Notes: generated from the sequence alone by a model not told the origin. DNA of 64,000 nucleotides from Candidatus Poribacteria bacterium (GCA_022819945.1 JAJEGI010000045.1:1-64000); one strand, 5' to 3'. Positions 17,054 through 26,777 are shown, counted from the first letter of the stretch. A program made the numbers and translations.

Positions 17054-17091
17054 GAACCATTTGATTCTCCAACCCCAATGAGAATGTTACG

Positions 17092-18486
17092 ATGCACATC
17101 CGTTTCTACCTATTCATTTCTATATTTTTACTTCTGCTTGCATGCGGCGAGGATGCCACAATTAAGCGCGGCAAAGCACTCCTTGAAACGGGCGACACGG
17201 CTGCTGCCATTCAGCAGTTTGAGATGGCACTTAAGCAGAATCCTTCCAATGCGGAGGCTTACTACCAACTCGGTTTGGGGTATGAAGGATTAGGGGATAC
17301 TACGCAATCAAGTAACGCTTTCAGAAGTGCAGCGAAGTTGGCTCCAAAACGGGCAGAAGTCACACTTGCACTCGGACGCGTCTATTGGCACAACAATGAC
17401 CGTTCTCTCGCGCTTGCCCAGTTTCAAAACCTACTAAGCGGTTCCACGAAAAAAGAGATTCTCCTTCAATTGGCTGGACTCACCGGCGATGCCTACCACG
17501 TCCAACGTCTCCGCACTGAGGGCAGCGACGATTACGAGCAGACCTTTACCGAAAAAGGGAATATCATGACGTTTACTGCGAAGTACAACGACGATTATAG
17601 TCCTGCCATCTCACCTGATGGCAAGCGGGTCGTTTTCGCATCGAATCGTCTCCAGAATGCTGAGTTGTATCTCATGGATCTCACAGATCGTTCACTTCGC
17701 CAGCTCACACATACCGACGAACTTGACGAATACATGCCTGCTTTTTCACCCGATGGGAAGTCAATCGCCTTTGTTACGGAACGCACCCGTGGCGGCATGA
17801 TGCTCCCGCCTGTCCAAGCAAGCGGTTCTGATCCGAGTCGTGCGTCTATCTACCTCATGGATATTGATGGGAGAAACCAGCGTCCATTGGTAGATGCAGA
17901 TGGTGCAGATCGGGCACCTGTTTTTTCACCAGATGGCAGAAAAATCGCCTTTGAATCCAAAGCACCCACACAGGAAACCGCGAGTACGCCCGGAAGTACG
18001 GAAAATAACGACACATTGGAAATCTATATCATTGATATTGATGCTACCAATAGGATGCAACTGACGCATAATGAGGTGGATGATGGACACCCGACGTGGG
18101 CACCGAATGGGAAACAGGTCGCCTATACGGGGATGGTGGAGGACATCTATCAGATTTTCATTGTTAATGCAACAGGTAGCACACCAAAGCAGTTGACCTT
18201 TTCAAATACCAGCCATTATCACCCGATCTTCAGCCCAGATGGTAAACGGATTATCTATGTGTCAAATGCACATAACCACTATACACTCTGGATGATGGAT
18301 GTTGACGGCACGAACAAAACCCAACTCACGAACCACATCGGTGCGCATTTTGAACCGAGTCTCTCGCGAGACGGGAAGAAACTTGTGTTTAGTTCAGACC
18401 GTTCGGACCACATGCGAATCTATCTCATGGATTTAGCGCGACCTGTTGAAAAAGAAGAATTAAAAGTAAGGTTGACAGGAGAATAG
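17092..18486 (+). CDS. TPR plus TolB-like (PD40) propeller lipoprotein
   Basis: This 464-residue protein has a lipoprotein signal ending LLLLACGE (lipobox LLAC). Two to three TPR units follow in residues 25-130 (ALLETGDTAAAIQQFEMALK and onward). The remainder is a TolB-like propeller of about six PD40 repeats, each with SPDGKxIxFxSxR followed by LYLMDxDG. Such proteins sit on the periplasmic face of a membrane and act as interaction scaffolds. The specific partner is unknown. It follows the FG-GAP gene by 38 bases on the same strand and is followed by another TPR/FG-GAP lipoprotein, so these three may act together at the cell surface. Confidence 0.88.
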   Translation: MHIRFYLFISIFLLLLACGEDATIKRGKALLETGDTAAAIQQFEMALKQNPSNAEAYYQLGLGYEGLGDTTQSSNAFRSAAKLAPKRAEVTLALGRVYWHNNDRSLALAQFQNLLSGSTKKEILLQLAGLTGDAYHVQRLRTEGSDDYEQTFTEKGNIMTFTAKYNDDYSPAISPDGKRVVFASNRLQNAELYLMDLTDRSLRQLTHTDELDEYMPAFSPDGKSIAFVTERTRGGMMLPPVQASGSDPSRASIYLMDIDGRNQRPLVDADGADRAPVFSPDGRKIAFESKAPTQETASTPGSTENNDTLEIYIIDIDATNRMQLTHNEVDDGHPTWAPNGKQVAYTGMVEDIYQIFIVNATGSTPKQLTFSNTSHYHPIFSPDGKRIIYVSNAHNHYTLWMMDVDGTNKTQLTNHIGAHFEPSLSRDGKKLVFSSDRSDHMRIYLMDLARPVEKEELKVRLTGE

Positions 18487-18600
18487 TTATCAGTTTTCAG
18501 TTAAGAACTTGTGTCGAGGATGTTTTCTGTTACTGCCACAAGCGTCCTCTTTAACCGATAACTCTCACTGCGAGGCAAACCGATAACTGGCAACTAATAA
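18487..18600. repeat. Heptad-type repeat with inverted GACGC/CTTGTG elements
   Basis: Heptad units flank a central region with CTTGTGTCGAGGATG and, inverted, GCCACAAGCGTCCTC. CTCTCACTGCGAGGC near 18564 is the reverse complement of the element found at 3221 and 6292. Confidence 0.6.
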
Positions 18601-18605
18601 CCATT

Positions 18606-20984
18606 ATGCGAAAGCTTTATTTTATTATTTTTATTTTTCTCATCATTGCCGGTTGTGATGCGGATACACCGCAAGATAAGATGGATCCGCAATTGGCTGC
18701 GCAATATCAGCGCGGTATTGATGCTTTAGATAGACGAGATTTCGCCGAAGCGGAGCAAGCGTTTCAAACATGCTTGCAGATGGATGCGAACGCACACGAT
18801 GCGCGTATGCAGTTAGCGCGGACCTACATTAGACAGCTGAAGTTTACCGCCGCTGAGGTGGAATTACAAATGTTAATAGGACTCCTGAAGCAGGCACCTA
18901 CAGCGAAGGATCAGTTATCGAGAGCATATCTGACGTTAGCCCAGGTTTTCAGTTACCAACAACGGTTTTCCGACTCTACTGTCGCGCTGACTCGTGCGCT
19001 GGAGGTGAACCCAGACGATACCGATGCACGCATCCGGTTGGGTTATTTCTTAGGCGCGCCGCAACAGATGCTTGTCCCGGATCTTGCAGCATCTAAACGT
19101 CAATTTGAGAAAGTACTTGCGCTTGAACCGAATAACTTGGAAGCGATGCTCCAACTCGGTTTAGCGGAATTTCGCCTCGGTGAGGCAGATAAAGCGGCAG
19201 AACGATTTGAAAATATCATCCAAAATTACCGACGTCATTCTGGGGCCTACTACTATCTCGGTGTCTACTATCTCCGGCACGGTAACCTTGAGAAGGCTGT
19301 GACGAATTTCAGGGAGTCGCTCCGCCTCAAACCTCGTGACCCTGAAACCTTGTGGAACCTATGGACGGCATATAGCAAACTCGGTGGCTACCCGGAAGAA
19401 TTGCCGGAAGAATTTAAAATAGCCGTCAGTATGAATAGCAGTCGTAGGGGCGAGGTCACCTCGTCCACACGGGTTGGGCAACCCAACCCCTACGATTCCC
19501 GAAAGTCGAAAGTCGAAAGCCAATTCACCGATGTCGCGCCTGATTTGAAGATGGATAAAGTTGATGGGGGGCGCGGGAGTGCCTGGGGAGATTATGATAA
19601 CGATGGTGATGAAGATATCGTTGCAGTCGGTACTTACCAACCGCACGCGCTGTATCGCAATAACGGTGACGGCACCTTTACCGATGTCGCAGCGCAAGCA
19701 GGTATTGCTGATCCGAGAGGCGGTTGGGGTTCTCTTTTTGCGGATTACGACAACGACGGTTATCTTGACCTCTATATCACCCGTGGCGGTTGGTCGGGTG
19801 CAGCAGAGAACACGCTCTACCATAACAACGGTGATGGCACTTTTACGGATGTCACACACACCGCGGGTGTCGCTGATCCACAGAGTAGTTTTTGTGCTGC
19901 TTGGGCAGATTACGACAACGACGGTTACCTTGACCTCTACATCGCAGACGGCGTTATCGGCGATGGTGCCGCTAATGTTTTATACCGTAATAACGGTGAT
20001 GGCACCTTCACCAACACCGCTGAAAGTGCGGGGGTCGCGAATACCGGCAATTCGCTCGGAACGGCTTGGGGAGATTACGATAAGGACGGCTATATTGATT
20101 TGCATGTCGTTAACTTCGGGCAATCCAATGTCCTGTATCGCAACAACGGGGATGGTACCTTCACCGATGTCACGCCAACAACCGGCATGAATATCCCTGT
20201 TACCGATGCCTTTGTTACCTTCTTTTTAGATGTAGACAACGACGCGGATTTGGACATCTTTATCTCAAATTCAGGTTCATTCCAAGCCTTTATCGCCGGA
20301 CAAATCACTGGGACTGCACCGCACGATGGGGACCGCCAAGTGCTTTACCGCAATAATGGGGACGGCACTTTTACCGATGTCACCCGTGAATCAGGACTCT
20401 ATCACGCATTTGGTGCGATGGGGGCAAACTTCGGTGATATTGATAGCGACGGTTATCTGGATATCTATCTCGCTACGGGTGCCCCGCAGATGGGAAGACT
20501 CGAACGCGATGCGCTCTTCCGTAACAACGGGGACGGTACCTTTACTGATGCGACTTTCGCTCTGGGGTTAGGCAACATTGGAAAAGGACACGGCGTAACT
20601 TTCGGTGATATTGATACGGACGGCGATGTTGATATCTACGTTCCTGTCGGTGGTGCGTTTATTGGCGATCAGTGGCACAATCTTTTCTATCAGAATACCG
20701 GTGCAGGGAACAACTATCTTATATTGAAACTGGTCGGTGTCAAGAGCAATCGAGACGGCATTGGAGCTAAAGTAATTTTGCAAGTTGGTGATAGTGTGAT
20801 TTACAGAGAGGTTAGCGGTGGATGCGGTTTCGGCTCAACGAATAGTCTACCGCTTGAAATCGGTCTCGGCACACGGACAAAAGTTGACACGCTTGAAATC
20901 GTCTGGCCCTCCGGTCAGGTGGATACGTATCGGAATTTATCTGTCAACCAGAGACTCGTTGTCACTGAGGGAAAAGGTCTATGA
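18606..20984 (+). CDS. TPR and FG-GAP/ASPIC-UnbV lipoprotein
   Basis: This 792-residue protein has a lipoprotein signal MRKLYFIIFIFLIIAGCD with lipobox IAGC. Residues about 30-270 hold six or so TPR units. Residues about 300-690 hold repeated FG-GAP units (DYDNDGYLDLY with LYRNNGDGTFTDV). The end is an ASPIC/UnbV domain, DGIGAKVILQVGDS to LEIVWPSGQ. The linker between the TPR and propeller parts is encoded by a palindromic intergenic-type repeat at 19444-19493, so an element was captured in frame. It is likely a cell-surface calcium-binding scaffold. Its stop overlaps the possible first ATG of pncB (ATGA). Confidence 0.9.
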   Translation: MRKLYFIIFIFLIIAGCDADTPQDKMDPQLAAQYQRGIDALDRRDFAEAEQAFQTCLQMDANAHDARMQLARTYIRQLKFTAAEVELQMLIGLLKQAPTAKDQLSRAYLTLAQVFSYQQRFSDSTVALTRALEVNPDDTDARIRLGYFLGAPQQMLVPDLAASKRQFEKVLALEPNNLEAMLQLGLAEFRLGEADKAAERFENIIQNYRRHSGAYYYLGVYYLRHGNLEKAVTNFRESLRLKPRDPETLWNLWTAYSKLGGYPEELPEEFKIAVSMNSSRRGEVTSSTRVGQPNPYDSRKSKVESQFTDVAPDLKMDKVDGGRGSAWGDYDNDGDEDIVAVGTYQPHALYRNNGDGTFTDVAAQAGIADPRGGWGSLFADYDNDGYLDLYITRGGWSGAAENTLYHNNGDGTFTDVTHTAGVADPQSSFCAAWADYDNDGYLDLYIADGVIGDGAANVLYRNNGDGTFTNTAESAGVANTGNSLGTAWGDYDKDGYIDLHVVNFGQSNVLYRNNGDGTFTDVTPTTGMNIPVTDAFVTFFLDVDNDADLDIFISNSGSFQAFIAGQITGTAPHDGDRQVLYRNNGDGTFTDVTRESGLYHAFGAMGANFGDIDSDGYLDIYLATGAPQMGRLERDALFRNNGDGTFTDATFALGLGNIGKGHGVTFGDIDTDGDVDIYVPVGGAFIGDQWHNLFYQNTGAGNNYLILKLVGVKSNRDGIGAKVILQVGDSVIYREVSGGCGFGSTNSLPLEIGLGTRTKVDTLEIVWPSGQVDTYRNLSVNQRLVVTEGKGL
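19444..19493. repeat. Palindromic element captured inside a coding linker
   Basis: The arms GTAGGGG and CCCCTAC enclose GAGGTCACCTC and GGTTGGGCAACCC sub-palindromes. It lies wholly within the TPR/FG-GAP gene and encodes residues about 280-296. A short run of GAAAGTC units follows at 19500-19518. Elements of this shape are normally intergenic in repeat-rich bacterial genomes. Confidence 0.75.
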
Positions 20985-22429
20985 AGGGCATTGGATGGAA
21001 GACCGGAAAAATAGAAGACAGGAAGGATGGAAGAGCGGGCACGCATTCCTCCAGCCTTCCATCCTCCCACCCGAGATATGCTTTGCTTTCAGTAGATGAG
21101 ATGGCACTCTTTGTTGATTACTATCAATTGACGATGGGGCAAGCGGATTTTGATGCGCAAAATAACGCTATTGTCACCGCGAATTACTACGTCCGTAAAA
21201 TCCCACAAGGACAATATCTTATTGCCGCAGGGTTGGAACAGGTCGTCCACTACATCTTAAATTTGCGTTTTACCGATGCAACGCTTGACTGGCTGGCGGA
21301 ACGTGGCGATCTGCATGCTGACTACCTCGCTTCACTCAGGGATTTCCATTTCGACGGCTCCGTTTTCGCTGTTCCTGAAGGCACGCCTGTCTTTCCCAAC
21401 GAACCGATTATCAATGTCACGGGTAGATCGCGAGATGTCCAACTCTTTGAGACTTATCTGCTCTGTGTGATGAATTTCCAGACGCTGATTGCCACGAAAG
21501 CCTCACGGATCGTGCAAGCTGCGCGAGGTAGACCTGTTTTTGATTTCGGGGCGCGACGTGCACACGGTAGAGATGCGGGTATCTTAGCTGCGCGTGCCTC
21601 CTACATCGGTGGTGCCAGCGGCACATCGCTGGTGCTTGCAGGACGGTATTTCGATATACCCTACGTCGGCACGATGGCGCATAAATTCGTCTCTGAACGT
21701 CCTTCTGAATTGGCGGCGTTCCGAGATTACGCTGCAGCCTTCCCGAATAACACGACCTTCCTGATTGATACTTATGATACACTTGAAGGTGCGCGAAACG
21801 CATGCATTGTCGCAAAGGAGATGGCGGCGCGCGGTGCCCGGTTACGCGCTGTCAGATTGGACAGCGGCGACCTCTTGAAACTCAGCAAACAGGTACGTCG
21901 TATCCTTGACGCTGAAGGCCTTGATTACGTTCAAATTATCGCAAGCCATGACCTTGATGAATTTCAGATAGACACTTTGCTCGGAAATGGTGCACCGATT
22001 GACAGTTTCGGGGTTGGTACGCGGCTTGCGACGGGTGCTAACTTTAACCCACGGACAGGCGAAGGGGCTCCGTCTGCGCTCGGTGGGGTCTATAAGTTAG
22101 TCGAGAGTGATGGTAGACCTGTCGGAAAACAGTCGCTGGATGAACCGGCTAAAGCGACGATACCCGGCAAAAAGCAGATTTATCGTTTAACCGATGCTAC
22201 TGGAAATTATGCTAAAGATCGGTTGGCACTTTGGGATGAAAAGGTCTCTGAGGGGCAACCGCTTCTTGTGCCAATCATCGAAAATGGGGAATTGGTGTTC
22301 GACTTTCCAAGCCTGCCTGATATTCAGCGGGAAACGGCTGCCGAACTCATAAAATTGTCAGAAACACATAAAATGTTAACGGGGGCAACCCCTTATTTTG
22401 TTGCGTTAGATTCGGGTTTGAGGGATTAA
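20981..22429 (+). CDS. pncB: Nicotinate phosphoribosyltransferase
   Basis: This enzyme converts nicotinate and PRPP to nicotinate mononucleotide in NAD salvage. The conserved body starts MALFVDYYQLTMGQ (ATG at 21101) and shows FGARRAHGRDAG, VGTMAHKFV, LIDTYDTLEGARNA, AVRLDSGDL and GVGTRLATGANFNP. The listed start at 20981 overlaps the previous stop as ATGA and has GGGAAAAGG upstream, so coupling is plausible. It would add 40 residues encoded by an inverted-repeat element (GGAAGGATGG with CCTTCCATCC). The shorter form of 442 residues fits the family better. Its stop overlaps that of the opposing gene by four bases. Confidence 0.93.
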   Translation: MKGIGWKTGKIEDRKDGRAGTHSSSLPSSHPRYALLSVDEMALFVDYYQLTMGQADFDAQNNAIVTANYYVRKIPQGQYLIAAGLEQVVHYILNLRFTDATLDWLAERGDLHADYLASLRDFHFDGSVFAVPEGTPVFPNEPIINVTGRSRDVQLFETYLLCVMNFQTLIATKASRIVQAARGRPVFDFGARRAHGRDAGILAARASYIGGASGTSLVLAGRYFDIPYVGTMAHKFVSERPSELAAFRDYAAAFPNNTTFLIDTYDTLEGARNACIVAKEMAARGARLRAVRLDSGDLLKLSKQVRRILDAEGLDYVQIIASHDLDEFQIDTLLGNGAPIDSFGVGTRLATGANFNPRTGEGAPSALGGVYKLVESDGRPVGKQSLDEPAKATIPGKKQIYRLTDATGNYAKDRLALWDEKVSEGQPLLVPIIENGELVFDFPSLPDIQRETAAELIKLSETHKMLTGATPYFVALDSGLRD

Positions 22430-24021
22430 TTTGCCGAAGGGATTTCTTGTACGACAGGAATGACGTAGCTCCGAATCGTCAGGTTTTCCGCGAATGTTTC
22501 TGTTTCTATGCGAGGTTCTGCTTCTTTCCGATGATCAAAAACGACATAATATCCTTCGGTTGCTCCCTCCAATTTGCGATACGCAGCGAGCTGCTGTTTA
22601 CCGGCTTGATAGCGTCGCATGCCTCTCCAGACCTTTGTTTCAATGATATATTTTCGGTTATTGTATATGAGAATGATGTCCATTCGTCCACGTCCTGTCT
22701 GTGCTTCAAGGTACATAACCCCGCCAATCCGTCTCACAAAATCGTCAATATAGGCGAGCAGTAGGTGTCGGCCCACCGATTCTTGCGGGGTGTCTGGCAC
22801 TTGTAGAATCCTGAACCCGGCGCGTGCAATAAAATCTCGGAAGTTATCCAGTAATGCCGTGAGCTCAATCTGTCCTGTAGGTGTGAGATAATCATAATTT
22901 TCTGGAAAATATTCCTGTTCCAATCCATTAACAACCGGTTTGAATGCTTGTAGGATGCAATAGAGATAAATCGGATTGAGAATCTCACACATACCGTCCT
23001 TCCCTTCTTTGATGACACCATAAGTGGTAAGTTGATTAATGATGTCATTGTGTAGGTTGAAGGGCACCCCCTCATCGTTTGCCATGATACGCATCAACAT
23101 AATCTCAAAACGCGGGTCTTTTCGGATGTTGGTCGTCAGATGCTCAATGTTGGTGTTCCGGGTGTGAAGGAGTTGGGCGTGTGCCGTTGTCCAGTGTTCC
23201 ATTGTAATCGTCTCGGTTTTCCGGATGTCTAATTCCTCGGTAAGGATTTGTGCGAATCGGTTGACAAGCACGGGCTGTCCAGCTGTCTGTTTGTGAATAG
23301 CCGTTATCACCTCAGGCGCGAACGCTTGACCGACTTCAGCAGTATACTGTGCAAGGAGCTCTTGCACCTGTTCAAGCGTAAAGTTGGGTAAATGGAATTC
23401 TTGCTGAATATTGAAGGGTGAGATGGATCTGTCGTAGTTGAGTTGGATAATGTTCTTGATTCCAATGATACCGACACTGTGTGGACATCGCTCCCTACTG
23501 GAAAGATAGATACGGCGCAGCGAACGCAGGAACCCTTTGAGAGCACCTTGTGGAATCCCACCAAATTCGTCAATGATAAGGACAACCTTCTGATTTTTTA
23601 GAAAACTTGCGAGGCCTTCAAAGAACCTTCTGATCGAAACGTGATCGTCTATCTCCACGGTATCCAAGAATTGCCTGAGTGTTTCAGGAAGCACTTCTTC
23701 ACGTCTCTGGAAAACGGCTTCAATTTCTTGACGAATGTCTTGATAGCAACAGGTATAAAAATCCGCGGGGGCGTAGTCTTCGTACTCCTCAAAGTTCAGT
23801 TGGATGGGGAAGTAGGTTAAATCTGTAGATATAAGTGTGTCAAGTGCAAGTTGAAAAAAGGTTGTCTTACCGGTTTGACGTGGTGCAAATAGAACGATGT
23901 ATTTGCCCTGTTTGACCCGGTCTATGAAGTCAACAGTTTCTGCTGTACGCGAGACAATGTAGTTATCCTCAGGATACAAGCGGCCTTCGGTTCCAAAGCG
24001 TCTCATTCCGTACCTCTCCAT
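22426..24021 (-). CDS. AAA-like ATPase with C-terminal PD-(D/E)XK nuclease-like domain
   Basis: This 531-residue protein resembles the AAA_35/AAA-ATPase-like families. It has MRRFGTEGRLYPEDNYIVSR at the start, Walker A LFAPRQTGKTTFF near residue 47, Walker B KVVLIIDEFGG near residue 145, and a winged-helix-like middle. The C-terminus has a PD-(D/E)XK-type core, RGRMDIILIYNNRKYIIETKVWRG. Proteins of this kind are common in mobile or defence-type contexts, but their function is poorly established. The start overlaps the upstream TPR gene stop as TGATG, so the two are coupled. Confidence 0.82.
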   Translation of the reverse strand: MERYGMRRFGTEGRLYPEDNYIVSRTAETVDFIDRVKQGKYIVLFAPRQTGKTTFFQLALDTLISTDLTYFPIQLNFEEYEDYAPADFYTCCYQDIRQEIEAVFQRREEVLPETLRQFLDTVEIDDHVSIRRFFEGLASFLKNQKVVLIIDEFGGIPQGALKGFLRSLRRIYLSSRERCPHSVGIIGIKNIIQLNYDRSISPFNIQQEFHLPNFTLEQVQELLAQYTAEVGQAFAPEVITAIHKQTAGQPVLVNRFAQILTEELDIRKTETITMEHWTTAHAQLLHTRNTNIEHLTTNIRKDPRFEIMLMRIMANDEGVPFNLHNDIINQLTTYGVIKEGKDGMCEILNPIYLYCILQAFKPVVNGLEQEYFPENYDYLTPTGQIELTALLDNFRDFIARAGFRILQVPDTPQESVGRHLLLAYIDDFVRRIGGVMYLEAQTGRGRMDIILIYNNRKYIIETKVWRGMRRYQAGKQQLAAYRKLEGATEGYYVVFDHRKEAEPRIETETFAENLTIRSYVIPVVQEIPSAN

Positions 24022-26006
24022 CAGTCGGATTTTGTTGTTTCTGTTGAGAGGCGTTTTATGCGTGCTTCGAGGAATTGTATTACCGCAGCAGCATCGGTGG
24101 CTTGGAGGTTGCCGAGCATGCTTGCCTCTTCTATGAGCATCGTCATTTGCACTGGGTCGTTCTTGAGTAAGGTCTCCGTATTTTTGTAGTATTCAATGGC
24201 GAGCCTATTTTCGGCACGCTTTTCGCTAATCGCGGCGAGATAGATGTGCGCAGCGGCGAGACGTGGGGACTGCCCGCGGTTCTGGATGAACTCCTCAAAA
24301 ACGGCGCGTGCCTCGTCGTAACGATTGTCATCGTAGTGGACACGACCGATGCGGAATTGTGCCCTATCGGCGAAACTATCCTTATACCCGCCAGCGAGAT
24401 ACCGATCGCGTTCTGGATAGCCAATGGTTGTCTTATAGGCTTGCAGTGCTTCGTTGGAACGGTTCAGTTTTCTATAGAGTTCACCGAGTTGGAAACTTGC
24501 CATCATTGCCTGCAAAGTGTTGGGATGCGATGTGATGACACTTTTATAAGCCTGGAGTGCTTCATTAGGGGCAGAGAGTTGCTCAGCGTGAACGAGTCCA
24601 CTGCGATAGCGTGCTTCAGCGGCATAGATTGAATCAGGATGGTGTTTCAATACCTCTTGATATACTTCAATTGCCTTTGGATAGTCTTGTAGCTGCCGTT
24701 CATAGATAGTGCCGATTTGCAATCGGGCGCGTGCTGCGCCGGCAGGTGCTAAGGTATTGTTTTGAAGTTGCTCACGTAAGTTTTCAATTGCTGTGAGGTG
24801 TTGAAGTATAGGCAATTGTTCCGCTGCTTGTTCTGCTTGCGGTGTATGCGGTGATGTGGCAATGAGGTTTCGCGCAATATGTAATGCCTTAGAGAAGTCT
24901 CTATTTGCGCGCGCTGTGTTCAATCGTTCTAATTCCATTTCTGCCATCTGTTTGGTGAGTTGCCCAATTTTCTTCCCAATTTCCGCCTCCACTTCAGGTA
25001 TACTCTTATCGTGCATCGAGATCTGCCCTAAATACCCTGGGTCCAGTTGTGGTAGATAGGCATGAAGGAACGTTTCATAAGCCTCAATCGCTTTGGGGTA
25101 ATTCAAGTTTTTTTCGTGGCAGACCGCTGTCCAATAAAGGACGGCGTGCATGTTCCAGAAGTTCGGATATTTCTGTTTCAGTTTCTCAAAGACAGGGATG
25201 GCTAACGAGTATTTTTCGGCTGTACGATGGATGTTTGCCATTTGGAAAAGTGCCTCAGCAGCGAAGTTGCTCGTCGGGTAATCGTCAACGACTTTTCTAT
25301 ATGTCGCCATCGCTAAAGCGGATTGGTTGAGCAGGGTATGCCTCAAGTTCGCGATACGCCATCTCGCTTCCGGTGCAACAGTTGCCGCTGGGTGTGTTTT
25401 TAAGAGTCCTTCATACTTCGCGATTGCCTTTTCGGGTTGGTTAAGTTGCGACGGGTTCCTATAGAGTTCGGCGATCTGGAATTCGGCAATAGCACCAAGC
25501 GGGGTGCCCTTGTACTGGATGGCGATGCGTTGCTGCTCTCTGAGATCAGCGAGTGCAGTATTAATGTCCCGAATTTTTTGTAATCCGGTTTTATGTACGA
25601 AATGGGAGGCAGGGGCAAGTTTAATCAGTCTATCGTAAGTTTGGATAGCGTCTTGATAATTCCCCATGCGGCTGTAGACATCCCCTTTTTTGATGATCGC
25701 GAGGAAGAGTTCTTCTGGAGGCAGTCCCTTGTTTTCAAGCTTCAGGATTTTGTCGTAAGCCGCGGCAGCTTTGGTATATTGGTGCGTATAATTATAATAA
25801 ATTTCGCCGATATGATAGTAGCACCAACTTTTTACTTCAATGTCTTTGGTAGATTCGGCAATTGCTTCAAGTTTATCGTTGGCTTCCGCGTAGCGTCCCG
25901 CATCAACTAAGACATGTACTTCTTCAAAATGCGCGTGAGCAAGCGGGCTGATGAGAATTATCAGCAGCGCGTATAAGAGAAATGTAAGCCTGCTTGACGT
26001 TTCCAT
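24021..26006 (-). CDS. Exported TPR protein
   Basis: This 661-residue protein has a signal peptide (METSSRLTFLLYALLIILISPLAHA, cleavage likely after LAHA). The rest is a chain of roughly twelve TPR units such as YTKAAAAYDKILKLE, YQDAIQTYDRLIKLAP and YPKAIEVYQEVLKHHP. It is likely a periplasmic protein-binding scaffold resembling BamD/YbgF-type repeats. It lies 21 bases downstream of the anti-sigma factor gene and overlaps the following ATPase gene, so all belong to one minus-strand operon. Function beyond scaffolding is unknown. Confidence 0.88.
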   Translation of the reverse strand: METSSRLTFLLYALLIILISPLAHAHFEEVHVLVDAGRYAEANDKLEAIAESTKDIEVKSWCYYHIGEIYYNYTHQYTKAAAAYDKILKLENKGLPPEELFLAIIKKGDVYSRMGNYQDAIQTYDRLIKLAPASHFVHKTGLQKIRDINTALADLREQQRIAIQYKGTPLGAIAEFQIAELYRNPSQLNQPEKAIAKYEGLLKTHPAATVAPEARWRIANLRHTLLNQSALAMATYRKVVDDYPTSNFAAEALFQMANIHRTAEKYSLAIPVFEKLKQKYPNFWNMHAVLYWTAVCHEKNLNYPKAIEAYETFLHAYLPQLDPGYLGQISMHDKSIPEVEAEIGKKIGQLTKQMAEMELERLNTARANRDFSKALHIARNLIATSPHTPQAEQAAEQLPILQHLTAIENLREQLQNNTLAPAGAARARLQIGTIYERQLQDYPKAIEVYQEVLKHHPDSIYAAEARYRSGLVHAEQLSAPNEALQAYKSVITSHPNTLQAMMASFQLGELYRKLNRSNEALQAYKTTIGYPERDRYLAGGYKDSFADRAQFRIGRVHYDDNRYDEARAVFEEFIQNRGQSPRLAAAHIYLAAISEKRAENRLAIEYYKNTETLLKNDPVQMTMLIEEASMLGNLQATDAAAVIQFLEARIKRLSTETTKSD

Positions 26007-26027
26007 GGCTAATATCCCTTAGGTGTG

Positions 26028-26654
26028 CTATTGTAAAGTTGAATTCCCGGATTGAAGGTTCTCAAGATGTTTGTCCGCAACTTTCGTCCAATTTGTGCCT
26101 TGTGCCTGCTCTTTCATTCGGTAGAGCTGGCTTTCTGTCTCCCAGGCATCGTTTCGGAGATGCTGTGTAATCAGTGCCTCTTCTAAATTCCGTTGGATGC
26201 CTTGTTGGCGATACTGTTCGATACGTGCGTCAGCGGATTCTGTTTCGGTGAGTCGCAAGGTGTCTTCTGATTGGAAGGGTTTTCCAATGAGGACAGCAGT
26301 GGCGATCAAAGCGACAGCAATACTGCTCACCGCAGCGGTTTTGTACCAGCCAAAGGGGGAGCCGACACTCGCAAAATAGGTGCGGATGCGTGAGAACAGC
26401 GTCTGTTCTTGTGTAGCCGCGAGCCGTTTGTACACGTTCATCTCAATGTTCTTAAGGGCGACTTCAGGGACAGTTAGTTCTGCTTGTGCTTTATCTGTCA
26501 AGTCAAGAACGGCTGAGTAGGAAGCTACGGCTTCAGAACAGTTTTGGCAATGCTTGAGGTGTTCTTCAAAAGGCTCTTCTTCTGCGGGTGGTAGAAGTTT
26601 GGAAGCGTAATCAATCGCTTGCCCTTCAGATTTCTTACATTTAGGCATAATCAA
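26028..26654 (-). CDS. Zinc-finger anti-sigma factor
   Basis: This 208-residue protein has an N-terminal zinc-finger anti-sigma (ZAS-like) domain with HLKHCQNCSEAV (HxxxCxxC). A single transmembrane helix lies near residues 108-128 (TAAVSSIAVALIATAVLIG), followed by a helical periplasmic tail. This architecture holds an ECF sigma factor at the membrane until a signal releases it. The cognate sigma factor gene lies just upstream on the same strand. AAGGAG lies five bases before TTG at 26654 and eleven before ATG at 26648; the TTG start fits spacing better. Confidence 0.88.
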   Translation of the reverse strand: MIMPKCKKSEGQAIDYASKLLPPAEEEPFEEHLKHCQNCSEAVASYSAVLDLTDKAQAELTVPEVALKNIEMNVYKRLAATQEQTLFSRIRTYFASVGSPFGWYKTAAVSSIAVALIATAVLIGKPFQSEDTLRLTETESADARIEQYRQQGIQRNLEEALITQHLRNDAWETESQLYRMKEQAQGTNWTKVADKHLENLQSGNSTLQ

Positions 26655-26664
26655 TATTTCTCCT

Positions 26665-26777
26665 TAGGACCTACGCATTTTTCCATGGTAACGAACTGCA
26701 GGCGGGGTTTCAAACGCTGCAGAAATACCCTATCAAAGACCCCAAGCAAAACCCTGCAAGGGGCTGCGTAAGTCCTA
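26665..26777. repeat. MITE-like palindromic element, copy A
   Basis: Terminal inverted repeats TAGGACCTACGCA and TGCGTAAGTCCTA enclose 113 bp with CTGCAGGCGGGGTTTCAAAC and CAGAAATACCC motifs shared with copies B-D. No transposase is encoded. It sits between the ECF sigma factor and its anti-sigma factor. Confidence 0.8.
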
